Below, piece by piece: positions 33,053 to 43,677 of a DNA stretch of 64,000 nucleotides (positions are counted from its first letter, which is position 1; every line of letters begins with the position of its first letter). Under the pieces are notes generated by a model, which was not told where the DNA came from, searched no databases, and saw only the letters and a list, made by a program, of their open reading frames with translations. Source of the stretch: Costus lasius (lineage: Eukaryota; Streptophyta; Magnoliopsida; Zingiberales; Costaceae); contig JANVAS020000222.1 of assembly GCA_027563935.2 (NCBI GenBank), positions 2,294,001-2,358,000 of the forward strand. The letters are read 5' to 3'. A program made the position numbers and the translations under genes.

Positions 33053-34849
33053 ATCTCTCACTTGCACTAGGACCCTGCATTGAGCAATCTCAACACCATG
33101 TCCTAAGCACAACCTGCCACGCTCCTGCTGCGCCAGAGCATCGGTCTATGGGCCTACCATGATTTTATTAGTATTCATATCTACTATATCTTAAGTACCT
33201 CTGTCCCCAAGACAAGGTATAAGCATCTGAGTATGCCTGCGAAGTTCATCAAAGAACTCCCACTGCTTCCCAAAAGCATTTGCATACTCTACTTTCAAGT
33301 AGTCTGCTCTGAAGCTCCCAAAGCTTTTAGCACCACTACAGGAATAGCTAGATTGTCACTGGTTTGATTGGAACAAGCTACCAAGTGAATCCTCTAAGCT
33401 TTTCCTGTCATTACTGACCAAGAACCACCCCTTAGTTCTATATACCTAAGTGTGTTCTTCATTCCTTATCCAGTGCCATGCACCTGGATTGGATCTAGTA
33501 TCAATTGGTTATGCTCTCGGCATAAACCACATCTGGTCTATAACATACCATCATCGATGTATGTTATCTGACTTAGCACTTGGAGTTTCTTGGACTTATC
33601 CAAAAACTCACACACCTACCCCATAGGTGATGTCCATTAAGTCATTCATCACAAGACATTTCCCAATCATCTCTTTACCAAGTGAAGGATCGGGATATCG
33701 TCTTTGATGATTTGTATGTCCCCAACATACAAGACTAGAGATGTCATCAAGCTCCCACTGAACTTAGGTACTATAAGGTGAAGATTCTTTGCCCAAGTTA
33801 GGAGTTACCCATAACACTGACACACATGAATCGATTCAGCCTTTTTCCCACACTTTCTGAACCTAGGTTGCCCCACAACCTATATACGAGACTCAGATTT
33901 CATCTTTGACCATCTGTGCTAGGTGGCTGACCTTGGACTGAATCCAAGTCACAATTTCCTCCCACTTGCCATTTTCAAGGAAATATATTCCTAAGAAAGC
34001 TTGCATCAAGAGCAGTAATCGCTTGTTCTCCTGTGGGTCTATGGAAATTAGTATCCCTAAGTCATCTTAGGATACTCCACCTACACTTATCAGATCTTGA
34101 ATCTATGTCACTAGATTTAGATGTATGACCCCCAAAGTTTCACATCTATAGATCCTGATAATTGGTCATGTCATCTCCTTTCCTGGAGATACATTTAAGA
34201 TGAAATAGTTCAGTGTCGAAGAAACTATCAGCATAACCTCAGTAGAGATGTGGTTGACTTTCAATTCCTCCCACAAAAACCACCTTCCAAGGTGCTCTTC
34301 AGGAGTTATGAGCTATGAGCAGACCTCATACTCAATATGATAGTCACCTATGGCTCAAGTACTCTTCATCCAACCTGGACTGAAGATCACTTATGAATTT
34401 TGATAAGTTGGTTCCATAAATATTTTGGTAATTTCACAAATTCCTATCTTTTGACCTTTTCACTTCACCTCACTTGGTGAAAAACATTTATCAGCAAATA
34501 AGTCTTTGCCCATCTATCACATCTCGAAAGAGGTTAAGATAGTCAATCTCCTAGAAGGAGTTCGAATCCAAGAATTCATGTGCATGAAGTCAGTGGATGC
34601 ATCACTTGTTTATGATAAAATATATGAGTCAGAAGATTGGCATTCAATTTGAACCACTTATTAAATTCAAGTTGTTTTATTACCTCATTATTTTGCACAA
34701 TATAATGACAAGAGATTTGCAAATGAAAAGAATGTCAAATTCCTTTTATTCCAAAAACTCTACTCCAAAGGAATAGATACAATGTCAATTACATGTTTGC
34801 AAAAATAAAACAATCCTATCAATGACAAATGAAAAATAGCTCGGCAGCA
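33053..34849 (-). other. Decayed internal region of Copia element H
   Basis: No reading frame above ~60 codons on either strand. The first stretch (CTGCTGCGCCAGAG, ~33124) resembles the region after RNase H in RLC-1. At only 1.8 kb between protease and LTR it is far too short for integrase, RT and RNase H, so most of pol is missing or unrecognisable. I could not place motifs in ~33200-34800. Confidence 0.5.
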
Positions 34850-35019
34850 TCAATGCTCCAGCAAGATTTTCTTACTGTCATCCATGTCCTATTTCTCTAG
34901 AGCTCCTGCATATTTTTGCAAATATCAGTTTCACCATGCGGTGTAAAATACCCATGTACGGAAATAGACAATATAGGATTTCGTAATAAAATTACTTGAG
35001 CCTGAAGACGAAGGGTTAC
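34850..35019 (-). pseudogene. Gag-protease junction of Copia element H
   Basis: On minus it continues the H gag frame across the G4 insertion without a break: FMHPQKEMKRS on the far side of G4, then NPSSSGSSNFITKSYIV, then WVFYTAW, which corresponds to WVLDTACG in RLC-1 protease. Two TGA codons follow at once, so it is dead. Confidence 0.7.
35015..35019. repeat. Target-site duplication GTTAC, left (G4)
   Basis: GTTAC lies before TGATGACACC of G4 and is repeated at 53584-53588 after its CACATCA end. Removing G4 and one GTTAC restores the H gag frame. Confidence 0.88.
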
Positions 35020-35299
35020 TGATGACACCAAAATATATAGTATATATTGTATCATTTTAGATATCTTTTCATGCTAAATTGAAGATCTTATTACATGTTT
35101 TCATGCTAAATTCATCGAATATTGCAAAGTCTACTTCTATTTTAGTTTTTTATGATCTTCAGGTAAAAAGGCACTATTTTGAGGCATTTTCAAGCAAAAA
35201 CAAAGACATGAAAGAGTTACCACAATCAAGAGGAGATCACCCAAGAAATTTCAAGCAAAACGGAGCAACTCAGCAAATTACGGCAGTACCGTAACCTAT
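35020..35299 (+). repeat. 5' LTR of G4, first part
   Basis: TGATGACACCAAAATATATA to the first palindrome motif (TTACGGCAGTACCGTAAC, 35278-35295). It matches 47685-47966 of the 3' LTR and ends where copy C begins. Confidence 0.88.
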
Positions 35300-35305
35300 C
35301 ACCCA

Positions 35306-35865
35306 AGAACATCACACTCCTTAAACAAGGAGACGGCAATCCTATGTCTATCACTAGTGCTCTAACCTGACTCAAGCTCACCATCCAAGATAGTCTATAA
35401 TCATTATGTTTCAAATGATATTGAACCATCTCAAAACAATGACAATCATCATTCAGAAAACACAAGTGATCTCAAGTCAGAGGAAATGTGCCACTTGTCT
35501 TAATCAAGGAATATTCACATTGTGACAAACAATTGAACATCCTAGTAGGGTCTGTCCAGTACATCCAATGTACCCATGAGTCTACATCTTATTCCATGCT
35601 CGAAGCATCCTATAAGATTAGAACACATATTAGTCTCAATCATATCAAGGCTGTCTCATGTTCACCAAGATATATCGACTAAGGACATAATAGCATGTCA
35701 GCCGAGCTGAACAGCTTTGAGACATTATTCAGAAGAACATATATTGCAGCAGACAATGTAGCTAACTGAATAACAACCATGCCTTTATAAACATAACAGT
35801 TTATTACATGATACAAATACATTCCCATAGGCCTCAAACATTAGCCTTAAGGGCATACCCCAACA
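35306..35865 (-). repeat. 3' LTR fragment of copy C
   Basis: Matches RLC-1 LTR bases 1 to ~557. The TGTTGGGG start is at 35865, next to a polypurine tract (AAGTGCAAGTGGGAGAT on minus, 35866-35881). Confidence 0.9.
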
Positions 35866-35885
35866 ATCTCCCACTTGCACTTAAT

Positions 35886-38800
35886 CTAATGGTTGAGAAA
35901 TCTCAAACCCATATTATTACAGTGCATCTCATGCTTCTGCTGCGCCAGAGGCTTGGTAAGCGGGTCTGCCAGATTGTCATCTGTATGAACCTTGCAGATT
36001 TTGATCTCGCCACGATCTATGATCTCCCTGATCAAGTGAAACCGTCTCAGTATGTGCTTGGACTTCTGGTGCGACCGTGGTTCCTTTGCTTGTGCGATTG
36101 CTCCAGTGTTATCACAGAAGATAACCAAAGGATCGACACTCGAAGGAACAACACCAAGTTCTCTCACGAACTTACGAATCCAGACTGCCTCCTTGGATGC
36201 TTCCGAGGCTGCAACATACTCGGCTTCTGTTGTGGAATCAGCAACAGTTGACTGTTTGAAACTCTTCCACACCACTGCACCTCCATTCAAGCTAAAAACA
36301 TAGCCTGATTGCGATCGGAAATCATCCTGGTCCGACTGGAACGAAGCGTCAGTATATCCTTCAATACTGAGTTCTTCCTGACCACCATATATCAAGAACA
36401 TATCTTTGGTCCTCCGCAGATATTTTAAAATGTTCTTGACTGCAATCCAGTGCGCCATACCTGGATTACTTTGGAAACGACTGGTTACGCTTAACCCGTA
36501 AGCGACGTCTGGGCGAGTACACAACATCGCATACATAATGGAACCAATAGCCGAAGCATAAGGCGTATTGTCCATTTCATCTTTCTCAGTCTGTGTTTGT
36601 GGACACTGACTCTTCGAAAGACTCAGACCATGTCTGACTGGAAGATATCCACGTTTAGAATTCTCTAAATGAAATCTCTCCAGGACCTTATCGATGTAAG
36701 TACTCTGGCACAGCCCGAGAAGCCTCTTAGATCTATCCCTGTAGATCTTCACACCTAACACATAGGCTGCTTCTCCTAGATCTTTCATCTGGAAACACTT
36801 CCTCAGCCATGCTTTAACAGCATGCATTTCAGGAATGTCATTTCCAATGATCAAGATGTCATCGACGTAGAGGACTAGGAAAGTAATCACGCTCCCACTA
36901 AACCTCTTATATACACACGGGTCATCCTCGTTCTTGATGAAACCAAATTCAGTGACTGATTCATCAAAACGAATATTCCAGCTTCTAGATGCTTGCTTAA
37001 GTCCATAAATGGACTTCTTTAACTTGCATATCTTATGACGATCTGATGGATTAGTGAAACCCTCAGGTTGTGTCATATACACATCCTCATCCAGATTTCC
37101 ATTAAGGAAAGCTGTTTTCACATCCATCTGCCAAATCTCATAATCATAATATGCAGCTATCGCGAAAAGAATCCGAATAGACTTAAACATGGCTACAGGT
37201 GAGAAAGTTTCATCATAATCTATCCCGTAGATTTGTTTGAAACCTTTCGCAACTAGCCTGCCTTTATAGGTAACCACGTTACCATCCATGTCAATCTTCT
37301 TCTTGAAGATCCATTTACAGCCTATAGGGATAACTCCCGAAGGCGGATCAACCAAATCCCAGACTTGGTTATCTGACATGGAGTCCATCTCGGCGCGCAT
37401 AGCCTCAAGCCATCTCGCTGACTCCGGTCCACTGACCGCATCCGCATAAGTGAGGGGTTCATCATTGTCAATGATGTAGACTCCGTCATAGCGCTCAGGC
37501 TGTCGACGGATCCTACCCGATCTTCGCGGTTCCCGTGATATTTGAGCCTCAGGTTGTTCAATAACCTGTTCTACCGGCTCAGGCTCATCCAACTGTGCTT
37601 GACTACTTTGTCCTTCGACTGGATTCTCATCCAGCTTTATTTCTCTCCCACTGGCCTCTTGCAGAAGAAACTCCTTCTCAAGAAATATGGCCGTCCGAGC
37701 AACAAAAACCTTGTTCTCTTTGGGATCGTAGAAATAATAACCCTTAGTTTCCTTAGGGTAACCGACAAAGATACATTTGTCAGATCTGCTCTCTAGTTTC
37801 CCAGAGGCGAGCTTTTTGACATAAGCCTCGCAGCCCCAGATCCTGATAAATGTCAAGCTTGGCTGTTTCCCATACCATAACTCATATGGAGTTTTAGAAA
37901 CTACTTTGGATGGCACTCGGTTTAGTACCTTTGCAGCTGTTTCCAGCGCAAAACCCCAAAAGGAGTATGGAAGAGTAGCCTGACTCATCATAGAACGAAC
38001 CATATCAAGTAGCGTTCTATTTCTCCTCTCGGACACACCATTCCATTGCGGTGTTCCTGGCGGAGTGAGCTGTGAGATAATCCCACACTCCTTTAGATAG
38101 TCAGTAAACGTATGACTTAGGTATTCACCACCTCGATCTGAGCGAAGTGCCTTGATATTTCGGCCTAGCTGATTTTGTACTTCATTCTTGAACTCTTTGA
38201 ACTTGTCAAAAGATTCACTTTTATGTCTCATCAGATAGACATACCCGTATCTACTGAAATCATCAGTAAAGGTAATGAAGTACTGATAGCCACCTCTGGC
38301 ATGTTTACTAAATGGCCCACACACATCACTGTGTATAAGGTCAAGTAAACCTGAAGCCCTTTGACCTTTGTGAGGAAAAGGTGACTTCGTCATTTTACCC
38401 ATCAAACAAGCTTTGCATGTATCAATCTCCTTATAGGAGAATGATCCCAGCAGTCCATGATCATGCAACCGCTTAATGCGTTTCTCGTTTATATGGCCTA
38501 AACGACTATGCCACAGCAAGGTGCTGTCATCAGCATACTTGGCTTTCTTAATATCAACATTTTGTATAGAACTTTCCATGTCCAACATGAATAACCCATT
38601 GTTAATTGAACCAGTTGCATAAACAATATTATCATAAGACAAAATACACTTTGAAATATTGCATTCAAAGGAAAACCCCTTCCTGACAAGAGCAGGAATG
38701 GAGATAATATTTTTAGTTATACTGGGAACAAAATAACAATTGTCTAGTTCCAATACAATGCCAGATGGTAAAGGAATGAAGTAGTCTCCTACAGCAACAG

Positions 38801-39767
38801 CAGCAACCCGTGCCCCGTTTCCAACTCGTAGGTCCACCTCATGCTGTCCCACCTGCCTTCTTCTCTTGAGTTCCTGTACATTTGAACAAATGTGAACTCC
38901 ACATGCAGTGTCCAACACCCATGATATAGAAGAAGAAAACATGACCTCAGTCACGAATATACCTGAGCCAGAAGCGAAGCTTCCCCTCTTATCTCCTTGG
39001 AGCGCTTTGCAGTCCTTTTTCCAGTGACCCAGCTGGCCACAGTGGAAACACCTGTATTCCTTGGACCGCTTGACCTTTTGCTTCAGAGCCTTGCTGTAGT
39101 TCTTGACTGGGGCCTTGCCCTTCTTCCCCTTCTTCTTGTTCCTGGAAGGAACCATTAAGACAGAGGTTGAAGGCTTACCCTTCAGAGTTTCCTCAGTGGT
39201 CAAGAGCATATTCAGCAGCTCTGCCGGAGTACAATCGATTTTGTTCATATTAAAATTAATAATGAACGCGTCGAATGAAGGCGGGAGAGACTGCAGAATA
39301 ATGTCCACAGCAAGCTCCTGGTTAATGGTATGCCCCAGTTTCTCTAGAGCCTCCTTGTGCCCAATCATCTTGAGCACGTGAGCTCCCACTGGGCTCCCTT
39401 CAGCCAGTTTGCTCTGAAAGAAGAGCTTTGTCAGATTATAGCGTTCTGTCCTCGCCTGTGCAGCATACAACATCTTGAGGTTTGTAATCATGTCTATAGC
39501 CGACATGTCCTCATGCTGACGCTGCAGCGGTGGCGTCATAGACGCTAGCATCAGGCAAGCGACATCAATGCTATCATTGACGTGCTTTTCATAGGCTTCC
39601 CGAACCGCCCTTGCGGCGTTCGGAGCGGGCTGCGGCGGTATCGCCGTCTCGAGGACATACAGTTTCCTCTCTGCCTTAAGAATGATCTTAAGGTGTCCAA
39701 ACCAGTCAGAGAAGTTCGGCCCAGCAAACTTCTCCCTTTCCAGTAGGGATCGCACATTGAAGTTCAT
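35886..39767 (-). CDS. Copia gag-pol polyprotein, intact, 1293 residues
   Basis: Single uninterrupted frame. Visible order: gag ~1-235; CCHC knuckle C240-C243-H248-C253; aspartic protease with WVLDTACG (D286); gag-pre-integrase zinc site H420-H425-C451-C454; integrase D481, D544, E580 (35 residues between the last two); RT with DVKTAFLNG (D882) and YVDD (D969-D970); RNase H with GYTDASF (D1140), STTEAEY, FCDN (D1219) and NLADPLTKPL (D1267). Length and order are normal for plant Copia. Such a protein is cut by its own protease inside virus-like particles and performs reverse transcription and integration. It is the only complete copy in the window and could supply enzymes to A and D if transcribed. 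Its LTRs are truncated, so promoter and self-mobility are doubtful. The ATG was chosen because it follows the leader and aligns with A and D. Confidence 0.96.
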   Translation of the reverse strand: MNFNVRSLLEREKFAGPNFSDWFGHLKIILKAERKLYVLETAIPPQPAPNAARAVREAYEKHVNDSIDVACLMLASMTPPLQRQHEDMSAIDMITNLKMLYAAQARTERYNLTKLFFQSKLAEGSPVGAHVLKMIGHKEALEKLGHTINQELAVDIILQSLPPSFDAFIINFNMNKIDCTPAELLNMLLTTEETLKGKPSTSVLMVPSRNKKKGKKGKAPVKNYSKALKQKVKRSKEYRCFHCGQLGHWKKDCKALQGDKRGSFASGSGIFVTEVMFSSSISWVLDTACGVHICSNVQELKRRRQVGQHEVDLRVGNGARVAAVAVGDYFIPLPSGIVLELDNCYFVPSITKNIISIPALVRKGFSFECNISKCILSYDNIVYATGSINNGLFMLDMESSIQNVDIKKAKYADDSTLLWHSRLGHINEKRIKRLHDHGLLGSFSYKEIDTCKACLMGKMTKSPFPHKGQRASGLLDLIHSDVCGPFSKHARGGYQYFITFTDDFSRYGYVYLMRHKSESFDKFKEFKNEVQNQLGRNIKALRSDRGGEYLSHTFTDYLKECGIISQLTPPGTPQWNGVSERRNRTLLDMVRSMMSQATLPYSFWGFALETAAKVLNRVPSKVVSKTPYELWYGKQPSLTFIRIWGCEAYVKKLASGKLESRSDKCIFVGYPKETKGYYFYDPKENKVFVARTAIFLEKEFLLQEASGREIKLDENPVEGQSSQAQLDEPEPVEQVIEQPEAQISREPRRSGRIRRQPERYDGVYIIDNDEPLTYADAVSGPESARWLEAMRAEMDSMSDNQVWDLVDPPSGVIPIGCKWIFKKKIDMDGNVVTYKGRLVAKGFKQIYGIDYDETFSPVAMFKSIRILFAIAAYYDYEIWQMDVKTAFLNGNLDEDVYMTQPEGFTNPSDRHKICKLKKSIYGLKQASRSWNIRFDESVTEFGFIKNEDDPCVYKRFSGSVITFLVLYVDDILIIGNDIPEMHAVKAWLRKCFQMKDLGEAAYVLGVKIYRDRSKRLLGLCQSTYIDKVLERFHLENSKRGYLPVRHGLSLSKSQCPQTQTEKDEMDNTPYASAIGSIMYAMLCTRPDVAYGLSVTSRFQSNPGMAHWIAVKNILKYLRRTKDMFLIYGGQEELSIEGYTDASFQSDQDDFRSQSGYVFSLNGGAVVWKSFKQSTVADSTTEAEYVAASEASKEAVWIRKFVRELGVVPSSVDPLVIFCDNTGAIAQAKEPRSHQKSKHILRRFHLIREIIDRGEIKICKVHTDDNLADPLTKPLAQQKHEMHCNNMGLRFLNH

Positions 39768-41579
39768 GGTGTTCGTTGCTGCAGGTATCTACAACAATGC
39801 AAGAACAGCAAGGTCAGTATCAATGTATAAGAATCGATCAGGACTTAAGAAAGATTCTTTTTCTCACTATTTTATCTGGCTGAAAAATCCAGCAAAACAG
39901 CCCGAAAGAGTAGCACTCTTTTAGTGAGATGGGATCCAGATTTCATACTTGGTCTCCGCGTCCCGCTCAGGCGAGATAAGATGCACAGAGAGTACAAGCA
40001 CTAGTTTCTGGTAGGCATCCCAGCCAATCGCCAACCCGTGCGATTCCCCTTCATCTGGGCAATCCAGCAGACTGTGCCAACTGAGTTGGTACAACACAGT
40101 CTCTGATCCCACAGATGGCTGCCTCGATGTGCTACCATATGCGCCACATATGTAGCCTACACGGTCAAGCTGACCCGACCTACTCCCTGGACCACCACGT
40201 GCTATGCTGAGCAACGAGAAGGGATAAATCCCTACTCTGTAACACGCAGGTGTAATCCCGCACCGTCTGAAGATAGATGGACGTGCCCACTGAGTGGGTA
40301 CAACACGGCTCCAACGATAATCAGAACAGTGAGGTTTCGCGTCAGAAGGCTTACGAGCTTGATATTTTAGCGTTGGATTTTAACGGTCTTTTATCTTCTT
40401 CACTATCATGCAATTCCTATGGTGATAGCAGAAGATAAACTTAAACATGCAATTCTAATATTATACAATAAAAGAAAGCATGTATCTTATGTGGTAAAAG
40501 CCCATAGCCCTAGAAGACCTTAACCTAACTTAAGTCTTCATTTGCTCTTCATGGGTCTTTAGCTGCTCATCTGGCCCAAACCAGGGCCCAAGCGCCATCT
40601 GCAGCTGTGGTGCGCCCACCAGGAATTTGCGCCTGGTCCCAGAGTCGAACCCTGGACCTCCCACCTGGTCAAGCCACTGCTGCATGCGCCTCTGCCAAGT
40701 GTGCTCTGTGCTCTTGTCAAATTAAATTACAAATTTAACTATCTAGACAAGAGTGACACGCAGGTCACTTACATTTTATAAATTAAAACAATGTGATGCG
40801 CAGATCACAATAATTAATTTACAATTTTTAAATCCAGGCACGCAGGCCCCAGCACAGCACAGATTTAACATGGGCAGCCCACATAAGACTAAATAGACAA
40901 ACACATGCATCCAATCAGCAATCAAGTGATCCATCATAAAAATTAAAATTTTCGAAAACCCCTTGGGATCAATTTTAATTTTTCCTTATTTGCCCTACAA
41001 CCTTACAACGATCCATTACTAGGGATCCACTCATCCAACCTAGTCAGATCCACTGCCCTTGCATGCACCAAGTCCTAACTGACTTGAGTCGACCATAAGG
41101 TCAACCATGCATGCGTCAGGGCTGAACGACCACACTGAGGTCTGGCAAGCGGGCGTGACCCCGGGCCTAACTCAGGTGCGTTCATTAATCGTCTCAATCA
41201 GACTTCGCTACACACCTGTCTGCAGTCGACCTATAGCCACCATAGGCTTGCGCCAAGGTGCTATCTGGTCGACCCATTCAGGCTGTCAGATAGTCTGATC
41301 AGACTGTTGGATCTAAACTAGGGGTGACTTCAACCCTAATAACCCGTTTAAGGGTTTATAGTAGAGCCTTAGATCTAGAGTGAGTCGCGCATGTTAATTA
41401 GGGTTTTTAAGAAAAACACTAAGCATGCGCCAAGAACAACATGCGCCAATGATAACATACTTCAAGTTTCGCATGTACAAAAACTTAAAGAAAAAACGCA
41501 TGTTAACTAGATCTAAGCTTGTACACGCAAACATGGATCACATAAGCTTAAGCAATCATACAAAGATGCATAGAAAACT
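39768..41579 (-). other. Untranslated leader of copy C
   Basis: Colinear with the leaders of A and D. Includes the palindromes CCAACTGAGTTGG (40077-40089) and CCCACTGAGTGGG (40286-40298), and the B-box-like GAGTCGAACCC (plus, ~40641-40651). No substantial gene. Confidence 0.75.
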
Positions 41580-41591
41580 GCTCTGATACCA
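41580..41591 (-). other. Primer-binding site, tRNA-iMet type (copy C)
   Basis: TGGTATCAGAGC on minus, two bases inside the LTR end at 41594. Confidence 0.92.
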
Positions 41592-41593
41592 GT

Positions 41594-42327
41594 TGTTGGA
41601 ACCCCTTTCTAGAGGGGGGGCGAAACCCAGCATGGCGCATATTCAGATTTCAAGCAGCGGATAGGGTCTCTAAGAATCGCATGCACCTTATATAATCAAC
41701 TTAAAGAAAACCCGAATGCATAAGAGGTGATTCGATCCATACCATTGCCATTTCTAGATGGCGGCTTGGAAGCAAAGATCAAACGAGATCTTCTCCTTGT
41801 CGTCACACACAAGATGATGTCGCTATCTCTCTTGGTGCTCCTTGTGCTAGCAAGGTTTCAAGAGGTCCTTTGACGAGTGAAGGGAAAATGAGATGTCAAT
41901 CTTTCTTGGCCGAATCCTCCTCAAGCGTCAAGCGTCGAGCGTCGCCACACTCACACAAAAATCTCGAGAGGAATATGGGCGAGAGGAAAAATCAGTTGAA
42001 GTGGCGAAAATAGAGAATACTCTATTCGGACGAGAGCACCCACCAAGTGGAGATCATGGTTACTAAAAATAGTAACCACTCCTCACCCCAACGTTCACGC
42101 CAAGTGAACTTGTCGCCAACTCCTCTCCCCTTGAACCATGCGCTCATCAAGTGAGCCGGTTCACTTTGGTTCGGTTTAAGAACCAATCAAGCCAATGATC
42201 TAGTCTAGATCTTAAATAAACCCTAAGGTTCCCGATCTAACCGTCGATCTCCTCGATGCCCCTGATCTGACCGATCTGGCATCTATTCTCTCGATCGAAG
42301 CTTACCGATCTTAAGCTTCGATGCCCC
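41594..42327 (-). repeat. 5' LTR fragment of copy C
   Basis: Aligns with the last ~680-740 bases of the RLC-1 LTR (AGATCGGTAAGCTTCG near 42300, GGCGCCATCTAGAAATGGC-like text near 41750). It is clearly more diverged from A than the coding part is, with end GGTTCCAACA instead of GGGACCTATCA. Confidence 0.82.
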
Positions 42328-42329
42328 TG

Positions 42330-43347
42330 ATACTTTGAAACTATGGTTGATTGTTTTTCTTTCTCCATGCAAGCTTAGACATATTTTGGGACACGGGGTG
42401 TAATCCCTTTGATTTTATATGATTAGATACCTTTTTATTTCGTCAAGATAATTTTGCCATGATAATTTTACCTATGTGATTATTGTTCTAAGTTTCTCCT
42501 TAGTTTATTTCTTGTCATCATGTTTAGAGTTCTTGCAATAAGGATCGAAAGGTGACTTGCTTGAGAATTGGAACCCTAAAATTGATAAATAGGAACTCAC
42601 CGTAAGAAATTAGGTTAGGTTCTTAATTCTTTATTTTAGCGATTAATTGCCATGTTGATAATTATGAACCCAGGATTAAGTTAGTTTGTCAAACGTGGAG
42701 ATCTTGCACAAAAGTGAGGATCCGAACGTTGGAGAACCATAGGTAGAACTTGTGTTGAGTCTCGGATGCACGAAAGTGATCCTTGAGATTCCACTCGAGT
42801 CAATCAACTTAGAATTCGGATGCACGAAAGTGATCTTTGAATTCTCTGATTGATGATTTACTTATCTTTAGCATTGGGATAAATCTTGCGTGAAAGCGAG
42901 GATTGGTCCCTGCATGATTGTCTGCACGAAAGTGAGATAATCTCTTTATGAAGTAAATTAAGTCTTTATCATAACAAGATTTGATTGACAAACCTTTTAT
43001 TTATATCTAATCATTTAAATCAAGGTGGATGAAACCCTAGTCCTAGTTTATCTCTCTGATTATCTTTCGTGTTCTCTCTATATCATTCACTTGCATCATA
43101 TTCGGTTTACTTAGCTAGCAAGAATACCATTATTTGGTACTTAACAATAAGGTCTCTGTGGGATTGTTATTTTTCTTTATTACTTCAAGTATCCGTGCAC
43201 TTGCGGACACTACAAGTTTAGGGACAACATGTTTTTGGAGCCGTATCAGGGGGTGACAGTTCCCTGTGCGCCAAACAAGTTCTGGCTGCGACTCCTTAAA
43301 TTAGTCTACCTACTTGTATTTAAAAGTGTGTCCTTTTGGATCACATT
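42330..43347 (+). repeat. 5' LTR of G4, second part
   Basis: Resumes at TTTGAAACTATGGTTGATTG (cf. 48793) and continues to GGATCACATTA (43347). Holds the GGATGCACGAAAGTGATC repeat set (42710-42930), the CACTTGCGGACAC stretch where other G-family LTRs end, and a further 134 bases with a PBS-like TTTTTGGAGCCGTATCAGGG (43231-43250). Confidence 0.82.
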
Positions 43348-43353
43348 AAGTTT

Positions 43354-43435
43354 TTGACCCTGTTGCCGGGGATTAGTCCAAGGTACATGCCAAATAACTT
43401 GGGATACATCAAGTTTTTGGCGCCGTTGCCGGGGA
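43354..43435 (+). other. Two tRNA-Asp primer-binding-site copies (G4)
   Basis: TGACCCTGTTGCCGGGGA (43354-43371) lies right after the LTR end but mismatches in its first half. TGGCGCCGTTGCCGGGGA (43418-43435), a perfect tRNA-Asp match, follows 46 bases later. Both are preceded by AAGTTTT. Which one primes cannot be told from sequence. Confidence 0.8.
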
Positions 43436-43677
43436 CCTTAGTTTTGTTAATATCAAAATAGTTGTTAGTATTGCTAGACTAAGTTTTATTTGTTTTAGAT
43501 ATAACTTTGTTTTTTTCTTTTTGCAGGTTTTGGATTTTCACAGTTGTGACAGAACTGCGATTTCTAAAATTTGTGAATTTTCTTGTGTTTTATATTTTCT
43601 ATTTTTTATATATTCTGAAAATTTTTTTTTTCATTAATTGGTGTTGGATTATCTTTTTATTCCTGATAGATTTGAAG

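Larger units (their letters stand above)
35300..42330 (-). mobile_element. Copia RLC-1 copy C with an intact polyprotein but partial LTRs
   Basis: Minus-strand element inside the G4 5' LTR. It keeps only the first ~560 bases of the 3' LTR (35306-35865) and roughly the last 700 bases of the 5' LTR (41594 to ~42320), so no LTR sequence is present twice. About 820 bases of the G4 LTR (equivalent of 47967-48787) are missing at the insertion site. There is no target duplication. The right junction shows a short shared CTGATA. Confidence 0.87.
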
